Shown: positions 47,078 to 59,780 of the stretch, piece by piece
How the letters are laid out: every line of letters starts with the position of its first letter
Numbering within the stretch: position 1 is the first letter of the stretch
DNA from: Panicum virgatum
Taxonomy: Eukaryota > Streptophyta > Magnoliopsida > Poales > Poaceae
Direction of reading: 5' to 3'
Assembly: GCF_016808335.1 (NCBI RefSeq)
Contig: NC_053136.1
Coordinates: 2,586,531 to 2,650,530 of the forward strand
Length of the DNA stretch: 64,000 nt
The notes under the pieces: model-generated
Database searches by the model: none
What the model saw: the letters and a program-made list of their open reading frames with translations, nothing else
Told to the model about the DNA's origin: nothing
Made by a program: the position numbers and the translations under genes

Positions 47078-47333
47078 CTCCCTCCATCCTAAAAAGAAAT
47101 ATAACTTTCGCTTTCCTAATAAGTTAATAATTTTAAATTCGATTAAATTTAAATAAAATAGTATTAATATTTCTGTAATAAAATAAATATCATTAGATTA
47201 AGCATATAATATATTTTTCATACTAAATATATTTGAAGATATAAATGTTAGTAATTTTTTACAAATTTGGTTAAATTGAAATTGTTTGATCTCTTGGGAA
47301 GCGAGAATTCTATTTTTTGTAGGATGGAGGGAG
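47078..47333. mobile_element. Stowaway-type MITE, 256 bp
   Basis: The termini CTCCCTCCATCCTAAAAA (left) and CTCCCTCCATCCTACAAA (right, minus strand) are near-perfect inverted repeats around an AT-rich non-coding interior. A TA follows the right end; on the left a TA lies three bases away. Located just upstream of the MIR168 promoter. Confidence 0.88.
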
Positions 47334-47784
47334 TAGAGTATATATGATGGTTGATGAAAAATGAACTTGATGTTTGCTTGTGTGTTGGTGGCGATATTTT
47401 TTTAGTCTTGTTGACAATAAGGTTGAATGTGCTTGTACAATTGTACACAACGACCGATTATCAGATACTCCTTGAGAGAGGAGGGCTTTCTAGAGTAGAA
47501 CAGGTAAATGGCAAATGCAAAGTAGATATATCGATGAGTGTAGGGTGCAATTATCAGCATAGGTTGCACAACCTCGGCTTCTTCATTCCTTACAAGGAAA
47601 AGGATACCATGACCAAATCACCTTACCAATGATAAGAGGTATGTGTTTCTTTCATCAATTTTGGCTCTAGATCCGGGTAATATGGTCATCAACAGCTGTG
47701 AATGTGAAGGCAGGTAATGGCATATGGCAGAGCCAAAACTATTGTCCTAGTTGTAGCCCTAGTTCGTGCTATAGAATTTACATA

Positions 47785-48058
47785 CTCCATCCGTTCCAAA
47801 TTATAAGTAATTTCAAGAATCTTGGAGAGTCAAACCATATTAAAGTTTGACCAAAATTATAGAGAGAAATATAAAGATTTATGACATCAAATAGGTGCAC
47901 TATAAAAATATAGCTAACAAAGAATCTAATGATACTTAATTGGTATCATAAATGTTATTATCTTGTCCTATAAATTTGGGAAAATAAATTTGGTCAAACT
48001 TGAAAAACTTTGACTCTCCAAGATTCTTGGAATGACTAATAATTTGGAACGGAGGGAG
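47785..48058. mobile_element. Stowaway-type MITE, 274 bp, with TA target duplication
   Basis: The left end CTCCATCCGTTCCAAATTAT and the right end (minus strand) CTCCCTCCGTTCCAAATTAT are inverted repeats, flanked by TA on both sides (47783-47784 and 48059-48060). The interior is related to the element at 14257-14519 in the opposite orientation. Confidence 0.92.
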
Positions 48059-48059
48059 T

Positions 48060-50400
48060 ATGATAATTGTAAGTAGATATGTCAAGTGTTGCCTGGGAAG
48101 CAACCTTTTTTTAAAAAAAATGGAGAGTGACCATTCTACTGTATATCTAACGAATGAATAAGAGTGTTAACTATGAGTCGTTGAAGAAGATTATGGTATC
48201 TACTTGAAAACAGGGATGCAATCGTTTGCAGAAGCAATCCTTGCCTTCCAATGTATTAAAAGAAAAGGAACACCAAGACCAAATCAAAAGGTCAACAAAA
48301 AATTATATGTATTTTCTTCATCAACTTACTTTGCTCTTGACACACATAAGGGATCATCAATAATAATTAATGGTGACGATAGCTTTGTGAAGACTGGTTA
48401 TATACGATGTTCGTAACTGGTAAGTCTAGCGGATAAGATTTAGGACATAGCAACAATTATAATCCAGGTTATGTTGGTAAGGAACGAGTAAATGATGATC
48501 CAGATGAGATGGACCTATTCTACAGCATAAACAATATCTAATGGTTGTGTTTGTTGTTTTTGTGTAGGTTTTAAAGTTTTATATTGCATACTAAAGAGTT
48601 GTAAGGATTGGCAATCTGTTCAGGAGCAAACATAATATGATAATGAAATTCTACATCAGTTTCTCCACTATCCATAAACTTTTTTTTCCTTGAGAGGTCC
48701 TACTGCTAGGCCTAACTTGAATGGGAATTCTTTAACCAAGGAAGAGACATGAGAATAAAACGTCCAAGAGGGTCTTCTAGAAGCTCTCCATCAGTTTCTC
48801 CACTATCCATCATTTCACTGTCCCATATCCCCCCTTAATTCAACTATCACGCTTAAAAGTTTTCACCTCTCGTCCAGCACATGCCATTAGTAACAAAAAC
48901 CTGAAATTCTCGAGAGCCCTGAAGTGTGCAAGCATCAATAGAACAGTCAACAAGATGCTCATATCTTTAAGCAAAAGTTGCACAGATCTTTTTTTCCGGA
49001 CCCATGGTGCCAAAAAAAAATTGTGAGGTGTTTATTAGAGAGCCGTGGTGAGAATCTTTGCTCACATGGGCAGGCACAGGAATCCCTTGTGGGCACACGC
49101 AACGCGATCACACGATCGCACGGCACGACCGATGGGCCAAGAATAAAGACGGGGGTGTGAAATGAATGTGATGCCCTCTGCCATTTTGCGGGCTCGTGTG
49201 CTGGCCCTCACATGAACGAAGCGGAAAAAGAAAAAAAAAAAAGAGGAAAAGGAAGTGGCTTCAACTGGATGGCTTGGACGCATCCAGCAGGCAAAAAAGA
49301 AGAAGATATTTTAGGTATTTATTTTTTTCGACAAAAAGTGTGTGCCTTTGCATGATTCGCGACAGCATCTAGTACGTACATACGTGTTCGTCGGCAAGGC
49401 CAAATTAGTATTCTTTTATGAGTCTTAACCAAAATTATAATCTGGCACTGGATCTGCTTTTATGCATATATATGTGTAGCAACAAGAGGAAAGGTGGCGT
49501 CGACTTGCTTTTATATTTGTGCTCCTACAATGCGTCAATCGGAAAGACAGTGATGAGATGATGTGTCAGCGTTCGTGAGGGATCGGGCACGTGAAAAAAG
49601 AAAGGCGCCCGCTTTGTAAACTGTAATCGTGTGCAAGCAAGCACGTGTCATGTTCGTCTCCAACTGTCTTTTCGACCCTTTTAATTTTTGTGTAGGTGGA
49701 AACGTGAAACTCTTCGATCAGCCGAGTGCTTTCTGGTATTATGGTTGACACGTTTACTGTGCATCATCCAAACGTGTAAAGCTGATGGATCCTTCCTCGC
49801 ATGCGTTTAACCAAGATCAACCCCACTAATAACAGATCAATAGAAAAATAAAACAAATTCATTTCTCTTTATTTATTTATTGTCCGATTTCACCTTGTTA
49901 CCCTTTTTCTCCTGCTTTTTTTTTTGAAGAGCTTTCTCCTGCTATTTGTTGACAAAAAGAAGTTTGGCCGCTGACAAAGGAGAGGTTCGGCGGAGACGAG
50001 GGCGATTAGCCATGCAAATGACAGGAGAAACACTTGTTGACAGGGCACTTGGCTGGGCCGACATCTTGGCCTGCCTGGAAATGGGGACACGCTGAAAGGA
50101 ACCATGGGCCAAGCCCCCATTTCCAAATCGACGCGACGAGCTTGATGAATTCCATTATTCGCAACCCAAAGGAATTTAATGCAACATCGAAGATACTGTA
50201 CATGGCTCGATTTGATGAAGCCCCTTCGCGAGAACACCTGATCGTGTGCCATTTGTATAGATGCTCATCACTCGGAAGAAGTAGAATCCAATCCCGTTTG
50301 ATTTCTACATTTTTTACTCAACTCTACATCTGATTTCGTTCTACTTCCTCTGCTATCTGCTCTGCTCGTTTGCTAAAGAATTCAAGAGAAGCCAATCAAT
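48060..50400. other. Intergenic region between MITE and LSU-like gene
   Basis: No gene is supported. A 22-bp direct repeat CATCAGTTTCTCCACTATCC(AT) occurs at 48654-48675 and 48789-48810. One oligo(T) micro-insertion lies at 49906-49943. The part nearest 50400 is probably the 3' UTR of the minus-strand gene. Confidence 0.5.
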
Positions 50401-50440
50401 GGCGTCGCGAGACGCGCTTGGTGGCAGCTGCGGCTGCCAG

Positions 50441-50746
50441 CTAGGATGACCTGGCCGCGCGCGCGGCGGCGAGCTCCCTGTCGAGCTCCTCGACGCGGCC
50501 CTGGTACGCGCGCGCGATCTCGACGGCCTCTGCCTCGGCCTCGCCCAGCTGCACGCACAGCCGCTCCTCGGCCTCCTCGGCCGTCTCCGCGCGCCGCCGC
50601 GCCGCGCCCAGCTCCGCGCGCAGCGCCGCCACCTCCCGCTCCAGCTCCGCGTTCCGCCCCCGCAGGAGCTCGGCCTCCTCCACGCCCGCAGCCGCGCCCT
50701 TCCTACGGGACGGCGTCGCAGCGCCGGTGGAGACGGACGGCGCCAT
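50441..50746 (-). CDS. LSU-like (RESPONSE TO LOW SULFUR family) small coiled-coil protein
   Basis: An intronless frame of 101 residues: a short Ala/Ser-rich head (MAPSVSTGAATPSRRKG), then an uninterrupted heptad-type helix from about residue 25 to the end (LLRGRNAELEREVAALRAEL, then AEEAEERLCVQL). The core AEEAEERLC.QL.E.EAEA...ARAY..RV is characteristic of LSU proteins, small plant-specific homodimerising hubs induced by sulfur starvation and other stresses. A minus-strand TATA-like CGATAAATACGC at 50835-50824 lies about 80 bases upstream of the start codon. The length matches the family. High GC is usual for single-exon grass genes. The alternative is an unrelated coiled-coil peptide. Confidence 0.75.
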   Translation of the reverse strand: MAPSVSTGAATPSRRKGAAAGVEEAELLRGRNAELEREVAALRAELGAARRRAETAEEAEERLCVQLGEAEAEAVEIARAYQGRVEELDRELAAARAARSS

Positions 50747-51693
50747 TGCCGAGATGGAAACCTCGCTTCTGAGCTGCGCTTATGACCTGGTCGATGACGA
50801 TGAGCAACGGAGGCGAAGGCGACGCGTATTTATCGGCGTGGCCGCGAGCCGGGAAGGCGTCCAGGTTCGATGAACCCGGGAGCGCGAGCGCCAACGAGGT
50901 GACCCCCATCGGCTGCTGGCGACTTGTGAGGTGAGCAGAGTAGCTGTAGAACTGTTCAGCTCGGGCCATGCCAAATCGCCAGTCGCCATGGATGGTGGAC
51001 GGACGGGGACGGGGTCGACCGGCCGGAAAGCTGTGGAGGAGATGGGATCTCGTCGCGGCTCAGTTTTGTGGCGGGCGCCGATGGTCGAGCGGTGAATCCG
51101 GCGACACGCCGCCGGCGTTGGATCGCCGCTTCGGATAGGATGATGCTCCGTCGGCGCCGCAAGTTGCCAGGCGCCGCAGGCTCCGGGCCAAAGTTTGGTG
51201 TTTTGTATTCGGTCGCGACGTGCCAACTAGACAGAACCAGATTGTGGTGGTATGTGTTCACTGGAGTAGGAAGAGTGTGACGTGCTGACTATGAATGTGC
51301 ACCAAATAACCAATGGTACTTGCAATTACAATGTTGCAAAAAAAATAATTAAAGAGGTAACTATAACTATAATAATCAGAAACTAGAAATTGTGAATCCA
51401 TGCTTAAATCGTTTCTCCATTTTTCCTTATCAGAAACTAGAAATCAGAAGAAAAAATTTTGTTTGAACCAGAGCTCCTTAGTTTAGTGCAAGCCATCGAT
51501 CTCAGGATCCAACGGCTACTAACGCAGGCGTTCCACAGCACCGACTGACATGTAGGAATGGAGACGTGCAGCCACCGCGCTGCGAGTGAGCGAGTCCGAG
51601 CGCGGCTTCGCTTCGAGAGGCGCACGCCGCGCCACGGCGAGCCACTCCCCACCCCCACTCGGCAGGCATCGCACGCACAGGGACGGCGGCGAC

Positions 51694-54028
51694 ATGCTCC
51701 CGCTCATCTCGCCTCCGGGGCTTCGCGCCGCCGCCGCCAACGCCAACGCCGGCGGCACTGCCACGCCCCCGCGGCCGTCCGTCATCCTCCCAGTTGCGCC
51801 CCCTCCTTCTCCTCCCCTTTCCTCACCTCGCGTTGCCCGTGTGCGTGACGCGCGGCGTGTGTCGTCGTAGTGGCGCAGGGGCTCGGGAACAACACGGGCG
51901 ACTACGCGCGGCTCGCCGCGGCGCTGCGGGACGACCACGGCCTGCCGGCGGCCGTCGTGGCGCGGGTGACGCGCCCCGACTGGCTCCGCAACGCCGCGGG
52001 GCTCGCCGACGCCAACTACTGGCGGGGAACGCTCCGCCCGCGCCCCGTCCTCGACTGGTAAGCGGTGGCTGGCGCGTTCCGTCGAGCACGAACGCGATGC
52101 TCGCTCGGAATCATCGAGCCATCGATGAGGCGTTTCACCGAACACCGTGCTTGCATCGCAGGTACCTGAAGAGAGTGGACGAAGCGGTGTCTGAGGCGAG
52201 GGAACTATGTGCTCCAGGTTTGTCTTCCCAGTGCAGGAAGGAATAATCTATAAATGCTGATGATTCCTTAGTTGTTTGTAATTATTTGTAATAAAATAAA
52301 TAAATTAGGATGTGATGAGCTTTACTTGCTGCTTATGTCTGTCTGAATGAAAGTTTTGGTATTTAGTGTTTGCTATGAAGTCCGTGAAATGATTCGAAAT
52401 GAGTTACATACTGAATTTTAGTTGTTGATGCAAGTATCAAGCCGCTGAGCGACATGAATAAAAATGTCGATCCTGTGAATGTAAGAAGGCTTGTCTTAGT
52501 TCTGTACTGTTTGACACTTGCAGGTGGAAAGATATCATTGATAGGGCATTCAGCCGGGGGCTGGCTCGCACGCGTGTACATGGAAGAGTTTGATGCTTCT
52601 GACATAAGTTTACTGCTCACCCTTGGCACCCCTCACTTGTATGGTTTCTTTTTATGATGCTGTCTGGGTGCTTGTTCTAGCAGTCTGATGGTGGACATCT
52701 TTTCTTTTTTCTATTCATGCTAGAATTGAAGTAGTCTAAGATTAATGGTTTAGTTTTTATTGTTACATTTAGAAAAAAAAATGTGGTTCTTACCGTGGGC
52801 ATGAAATTGATGAAAGTCGGCTTAGTACTTCATGATGTAATGCTAGTTAGACAGTATGCGTATATTGAATGTATCAGAATTGTGTTTTATCCGTTTCTAC
52901 CCGTTCGGCCTTACCGAGAATCTAACTTTACATGAATATGTAACCATTGGAAATTAGAACTGGCTATTGGTGTGATGACCAAAATGCACAAAAAAAAATA
53001 ATAGTGCCGAAATGAAATGAAGAACATACTTGTTTGATCCAATCCCCTTGTGCCTTGTTTTCTATGTGCATCAGGCCTCCTCCGAAAGGTGTACCTGGGG
53101 TAATTGATCAGACTAGAGGATTATTGAACTACATCGAGAAGAATTGTGCTCCAGCAGTTTATACACCAGAACTGAGATATGTGTGCATTGCTGGAAGGTA
53201 CCTTCCTTTCAGGCTAGGATTTCAGGATCTTCTTTACTGCCTCCACATTGATCTTGTTATTGAACTTTGTTGTGGTTTGTGGTTTGCGTAACAATTTATT
53301 TTGCTGAGGATGCAAAATTGCTAAAACGAACACAGTATGATGTTCTGAAATGTGTGTGCTGTCAGGGTCCAACTTCACCAAAGAAAGAGCTTTTAAGCTC
53401 AAGTTAAGTTAGTAGACCTTAGGTTGACTAAACTGTCAAGTTTATCCTGAAGTAGTGAAAGTATAGTCCCACAGAGCATATAATTTTCTCCTTTTTGATA
53501 TTTCAATTGATTCAGCACTCCAGCATGACGCCCATGTCCTGTATCCAGATACTTTCATATACCATGCCATCTCAGACTGTATCGGCAGGTACATCCAAGG
53601 TGCTCCTCTTCTGGGGGACTCTACAGTTGCTTCAGATGAGGTCCTAGCAGTGGACACTACTTCAGAAGGAGGTGAGGCTGTTATTATCAGTACCAATGAT
53701 AAATCTACCCCATCAAGTGCCACATGGAGAACCCGATTCGTTGGACAAGGATACAAACAGGTAAGGGAGGATTTTATTGATCAGCTGAGATACAAGTACA
53801 ATCTTGTGAAACAAATGCATCTGGCATCAAATTCTCTATTAGGTTTGTGGCCGTGCGGATGTGTGGGGCGATGGTGTTGTTCCTGAAATGGCTGCGCATC
53901 TGGAGGGTGCACTGAACATAAGCTTTGACGGCGTGTACCACTCGCCTGTAGGTGCTGATGATGAACAGAGGCCCTGGTATGGCTCCCCAGCAATCCTGAA
54001 GCAGTGGGTGCCCCACCTTCTTAACTGA
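51694..54028 (+). CDS. PGAP1-like alpha/beta hydrolase (lipase-like)
   Basis: Seven exons: 51694-51792, 51879-52057, 52162-52217, 52524-52638, 53075-53197, 53589-53760 and 53843-54028 (930 nt, 309 residues), all GT..AG with continuous frame. The nucleophile elbow GHSAG puts the catalytic Ser at residue 121. A likely acid is D254 or D258 (ADVWGDGVVP), and His 281 lies in GVYHSP. Other conserved blocks are VILPGLGNNTGDY, YWRGTLRPRPVLDWYLKRVD and GTPHLPPPKGVPGVIDQTRG. This matches the plant family of PGAP1-like serine hydrolases of unknown substrate, often predicted plastidial. The frame is open upstream to an ATG at 51586, which would add 36 residues; I prefer 51694 but cannot exclude the longer form. 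It is convergent with the SWIB gene. Confidence 0.9.
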
Positions 54029-54813
54029 GCTGACTTCTAGCTACCCGTCCAGAAACTGGAAGTGTTATCAACGTTGACATACCATCAGGGCATCTTGTGT
54101 AGTGTCGTTCATTGGCAATTTGGCCTGATAGTAACACAATCCTGGGCAATAGTGTTTTTTGTTCCGTCACACAATTTTTGTTCAAATACAACGGAAAACA
54201 GGAATTTCTTACTGTAAACCATATCTCTATGTATTATGTACGAGGCTCCTTTAATCCTTGAAACTTGCACCATTTTTGCTAACAAAAACTATCCAAAGGG
54301 AAACCTGTAGTTTTTTAAACACGACAAATCTCGAAACATCATCCATCCGCATCTTGTATGTTAATGCAGCGATGATAAGTCAACAAAGATATATCAGCAC
54401 AGGCCCTCTGTTTTATGATGACATGAGACATGGTCACTGACATCAGGGTTAACATGCATGTAAAACGAACTGCAAACTGTGGCCACAATGCTTGATCACA
54501 AATCATTTAACTGCAATAAGGCGGGCGTAAACATGCGACTAAGATGTGCCATCAGCAGACTAACATTTCCCACATCAATTTGCATGAAGGTGCCCTCACA
54601 GGATCACAAGAGCAGCAATAACACTGGGAATCCTTTTTACATGCATCACACCCCAAACCCAACTGCTGAACACAAAGTCTGAAGTCTTGACACCATGACA
54701 CAACTTTGGCTCAACTACCTAGTGGGGAGCTGGACTTAACATGGATCACAAAAGAGGCCATCCAATAAAGTCTTAGACGAAAGCACCATCATTGGCGCCA
54801 TCTGCTGCTTCTG
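54029..54813. other. Convergent 3' flanks of the hydrolase and SWIB genes
   Basis: AT-rich, with no frame of interest. It probably contains the 3' UTRs of both genes. No repeat seen. Confidence 0.5.
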
Positions 54814-56326
54814 TTAGTTCTTCAGGAAGTGAGGGTTCAGTAGTTTCGAGATCTCCAGCATCCCAATCTTGTCCCTCCCACCAAACAAGCTTTTGAGTGT
54901 GGCATCACAGTTGATCTCTGTTTTTTTCGCCGGGTTCTGCAAATCAGTGAAAAAACAAATTTTCAGTACAAGACAGACTGTTTGAAGCAAACATCTATAG
55001 AACATTGGTATAATGAAGCAGACAGTGTAAACAAGCTACAGAGTACTCTGCAAACTAATAATTATATAGCAGCGAAAAATGATTCACAGACCATACTTTA
55101 AATAGACTTATTCTGCGGCAATACAAGTGCTGAGCAAAATCATCATGCCTTAATACAGGAAAGCAGGTCATGTCACCACAGCTAAATATTATATTCAGTG
55201 AAACAAAATCTGCGGTGCACATTATAACGCTACCATCAGAACATAAAAAATGCACGGGACCTGCTACATAATAATACAGCAGCGGCAAGATTGTGAGAAC
55301 ATTGTGGCCCTGCAACACAGCTCAACAAAACTATCATGTATGTGCCCAGCTGCTAATTTTACAACACCACTAAAAATTTGTCAAAAACATATGCTCCGTT
55401 GCTTAACTTTTCATGTATAGATGAAATGTTGAATCAAAACTGAACTGGAAAAAAATGAACAGCAATGCACCCTGATCCATTCTTTGTCAAAGGTTCAAAA
55501 CACGTAAAAATACATCCCCAATAACATTGTTAAAGTAGGCGACATAATAACAGTATGAAGTTAAAATGGGTGATTCTACAAAAGAATCATGAATTATAGA
55601 GGACTGACTAGATCACTACAAACAAGAACTGGAGACTTGCTTATTGATAACATAAGGAGGCACAATAGGGCCTACAACTGCCCCCACCCCAACTAGGTAC
55701 TGCTGAGATCACCATAGCTTCTGAAATAGAAAGGTTGACCTGAAACTTTTGGCATTCTCACGCACACTTGGATCCAAAAGCAAAAGGGGTAAAAAAAAAT
55801 GACAACCTTTACCAAGCACCTACCCGTACCAAATACGACATCACCACTACGTCCAATGGATTTCCCTCTCCGAAACACTAACTTGCCAACGGAATCGTTA
55901 GCCCAACCAAACCCTAACTTAACCACACCAAAATTGATTTTCTTCACCCTACAATTCAAATCCAGCCAATACAACGCAACAACATCCAGCACATCAGGAA
56001 ACTAGAAGCAAGGACAACCAGATTAGCAGCCATCACAACGCCGTTTAAGGCGAAAATCATACCTGGAGGCCGTTGGCCTTGATGTGGGCCCAGATGAGCT
56101 TGACGGCCTCGGAGCGGGCGACCTCGGGCTTGCCGCCGGCGAACCTGCGCATCTCCTCGGAGACCGGCACCGGCTTCAAGATCCCGCGCTTCTCCTTCGC
56201 CGCCGTCGCGTCCGCCTTGGTGACCTGTGGCGCCGCCGCCTTCTTCGCCCCCGCCGCCGCAGCCGCGCCCGGCGCCGGGGACATGACGAACCGGGACCCG
56301 CGGAAAACCCTAGCCACCGCCGCCAT
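54814..56326 (-). CDS. SWIB/MDM2-domain protein
   Basis: Two exons, 56326-56063 and 54936-54814, joined by a GT..AG intron of about 1.1 kb, give 128 residues. The N-terminus (MAAVARVFRGSRFVMSPAPG) is Arg/Ala-rich with few acids, consistent with an organelle-targeting peptide. From about residue 45 the SWIB fold follows: ILKPVPVSEEMRRFAGGKPE, EAVKLIWAHIKANGLQ, then across the splice NPAKKTEINCDATLKSLFGG and IGMLEISKLLNPHF. Small plant SWIB proteins locate to plastid or mitochondrial nucleoids and bind DNA or associate with chromatin remodelling; which applies here cannot be read from sequence. The frame is open upstream to 56608, but that extension is low-complexity, and the ATG at 56326 fits the family length. 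Confidence 0.93.
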
Positions 56327-57122
56327 CTCGTTGCGAATCCCTCTCTCTCCGCGCTCGCTCGCCCCGAGGATTTGGATGGATGGATGGACGGAGGAGGCGA
56401 GGAGGGTTTGGGGGTTTAGGGTTACGGACTCTCGAGCGTTTTGTATTGGGGGCCCGGAGTGGGGACGGACTGGTGGAGGGAGCCGGGAGGAAAGCCGGGC
56501 ACCTTTTGCATCTAAGCCCATGTGCTTCTTTTCATTCGCAATGATTTGGTTTACAAACGGGTCCCTGCATTCCGTGGGCGGCGGTGGTACACATAACTCG
56601 GTAAGCACTGAGCAGCAGCAAATCAGGAGGGTTTATGGCTTTTATCGCGAATTTAAACGGGACGTTCCACTTTTCAACGCAATTTTTACAATATAATAAC
56701 GTCCTCTTGTTACATTTAAAGGATTCAGTAATACCTGTTTGAATTGCTTGCGCGAGCATTTCACCCCTCACTTATTTGTTCTGGTATCAGTTTCTTTTCG
56801 GCAAAAAAAATTGCATTCAATTTGCCAGCCACCTAGTGAGAGTGAGGGAGGAAAAAAAAAGGGGAGAGACGTCAATGAATGTGGAGCAGCTTCTTTGCAC
56901 AGCAAGTTTACAATTTCAACAACATTTGCTTTTATCTGAAGAATTGCGTCCAACACACTGTCATTATTTTGGTCGTTACAATTGGTAGCAGAGGTTACAC
57001 ATTTCCACTTAGCATAGCAGGTGCCCAGCTGTTTCTTCTTTTATAGCCAGCCAAGTGATAAAAATATGGTCAGTTTCTTCCTCTTCCTATCTTCAATCCT
57101 TTGACCTTATTTCTTTCTAGTG

Positions 57123-59780
57123 TTACTCAAAAATGGGCAAAGCAAGCGGCTTATTCTTTGGCAGGTGTTCTGTGTCTCTTGAAGATGATGATAATGATAG
57201 TGCGGCCAAGGCCTTTGCCTGGGATTCTTTATCCATGTCCAAGAAGAAGCGATGCCTATCAACAGGGAGCATAGCACATGAGTTCAGAGTCAGCATCTAA
57301 GAGCGTTAAAGCACTAGCCAAATGGATGATACGTAATGGAAGGAAGGTATTTACCATCGGGAATCTGATGTCAATTCTGGGTGAAAGGCAGTTGCTAGAA
57401 TGTTCCCTTGTCGTACCGCAACAATTACCCGATCTTTCGAATACACTTCTTCCTGCCAAATGCATTGCCGGTCAGTTGAGATAAGCTGACCTCATTCAGA
57501 ATACAGAATTAAAAACTGCAACACTGCCAACACAAGTAACTTTGTTTCAATAAGAAAATAAAAAGGACTTAGCCAGAGCCCAAAAGGTACAAACAGATGA
57601 AAGACATATTATGCAGGCACGAAAGCAAATGAACAAGAAAATGCCACTGTGGCTGGAAGGTCCATTTAATGGATGCTTAGCAGACCAGTAATGTCCTAAA
57701 GACCTAAAGTGACAAACAGAGACAAAAGTGATAACAGTACTCATTAGTCCAATTTTCTGAATATTTGGGTTGCGATGAGTGAGAATAATCATCTCAGGCC
57801 TCAAAACCAACTCATATGTCTAGAACTTAGGAGGACTACACAAGAAGGCTACATGTAGAATCAGTAAGCTATCCCCACATCGGATTGGATCACAATCTTG
57901 TAATTGTTTTCCCAAATACTGCCATCTTCACTGTTCATTCAAGGACTAAAGGCAACTATGAACATGAGGAGAAATAATGAGCACTCATCCTAAAAAGCCA
58001 GTCTACTTGAAAGACACCAGAACTCAAAATTTGCAGACCATTGCACTATTATAGTCAAGAAAGCAATATGCAAACCTCAGCACCCTCCCCAGATGATATT
58101 ACAATGCTTGGTCTGTTGGCAGGAACAGGGCAATCAGCCAATATTTCAACATCTGAACCTACTTCCAATATAGCAGGTGCCCGTATAAAAACACCACGGC
58201 ATGTATCATTCCCTCCTTCCTTCTCAGCAAGCTTCGGCACAGAAAGCTCTGTCTCAAAGCTTTGGAGCTGCAAGATAAACAGTCTACAATCAAACATGAT
58301 GTTCACATTTGTATTTATTTAAAAACCTTTCAGCATGCACAACTCAATAAATCTGTCCATCAAACAGACAACTTGCCCACCAAATTCACCTGACTCCCAA
58401 AAAAGTTACGGTGGACAGTACAATCTAGTCCTCCGACAAGTTCCTGGCCCCCTGTTTTTTGTCCTGCAAGTAACGATATTAAATTGTCATGACATTCTAT
58501 TAACTGGTTTCTAAAAAAACAGAGCAATTATAAATTGGTGACCCACACACCTACTGCTTTGTTTGCAAGAAAGATAAGCCCAGCACAGGTTCCCCAGACA
58601 GGCTTTCCACCACTGACAAACTCTCGAAGTGCTGGAAACTGCAAAGCAGATGGAAGTGAGTTTTGCAAGCTACAAGCAAATATGCAGGTATTAAATATAT
58701 AATCTCAGGCATGAAGTTCATGAAATGCAAATGCAATAAAGGAAGTGGCACTCTCCACTAAAACTATTTACTGGGAAATTATCTCATGGGAACATGAAGT
58801 GGCCACCAGCACATGAAACTATCTGCTGACTGAGAAGCCAAAAGCAGAAAAAAAATCCATAATGGGAGGCAATCAGCATTGGCCCACAATGCTAGTATGC
58901 TACAACCCCCTGTTCCTCACACAGAAGGTGGGGGCAAAAGGATACCCACACTTTCTATTCAGGAAATTTTAAAGTAAATCAGAAAATAATGAAAAAGAGG
59001 GGGGGGGGATCATGACACTAGTCTCTCTTTATTTCCTTTTGCTTTTCCAATTGTATCCTTTGACCAATACAAGGACCCACTATTTCCCTGAGAAATTCGG
59101 AAAAACTTGCATCCATTGTGAGATAGCAGTAATTAACCTAGCCAGACCAACTCAGCATTGTGCGAATCAATTTTTTTTTAAAAAAAAATGCAAACTATAA
59201 CTCGTACTAAAATAAATTGCACCCAGAACATCATACACTCAACAATCATATTCTGAAATTGTGCTTTTCTGTCCAATCTCCATCATCCATCAAAGTATCA
59301 AACACTGCAGAACCATGATTCATTTCCAACTCTGTCATCAGCTTTCTAACCAAGGCAGAAGCACATCAGCACACACACCCAACTCATAAACATCAACCAA
59401 TCCTTGGATTTCGCCAATCAACCAAGTCACGAGCGATGTTACCGACGAAGCAATCAATCACAAAGACGAAAGAGACAAGGAGGCGAGCAGAAGGGGACGG
59501 ACCCACCCACCAGGTTGTGGTAGTTGGCGAGCTTGGCCATGGTGGTGCTCTCGCCGCCGGGGATGATGAGCGAGTCGAGGCCGAGGAGCTGCTCCGGCTT
59601 CCGCACCTCCACGCCCCTCACCCCGATCCTCCGCAGCGCTGCGCACATACACACAGAGACCAGCGGAATCAACGACACGACCATCCACAAGCTGCCCGTC
59701 GAACAGAGCAAATCGGATTCCGTACCGGCCAGGTGCTCGTTGTAGGAGCCCTGCAGCGCGAGGACGCCCACCACCGCCAT
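57123..59780 (-). CDS. PDX2: Pyridoxal 5'-phosphate synthase glutaminase subunit PDX2
   Basis: Seven exons: 59780-59726, 59638-59511, 58638-58551, 58463-58390, 58267-58076, 57452-57355 and 57255-57123 (768 nt, 255 residues), GT..AG throughout and in frame. The start [18 protein letters not shown] is typical. The class-I glutamine amidotransferase triad is complete: nucleophile Cys79 in [12 protein letters not shown], and His203 and Glu205 in [11 protein letters not shown]. The oxyanion-region PGGESTTM is present near residue 50. PDX2 hydrolyses glutamine and channels ammonia to PDX1, which makes pyridoxal phosphate (vitamin B6) in the cytosol. Length and Ser-rich C-terminal tail ending LPIFE agree with other plant PDX2 proteins. 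Only the GC-rich promoter to the right separates it from the polygalacturonase gene, which reads in the same direction. Confidence 0.96.

Noticed and set aside
50780..51280. Frames of 70-148 residues between LSU-like and hydrolase genes
   Set aside because: No motifs; they overlap each other on both strands in a promoter region.
57140..57297. Acidic plus-strand frame ([17 protein letters not shown]) that looks protein-like
   Set aside because: It is the antisense of the last PDX2 exon, which carries the conserved LPIFE terminus on the minus strand.
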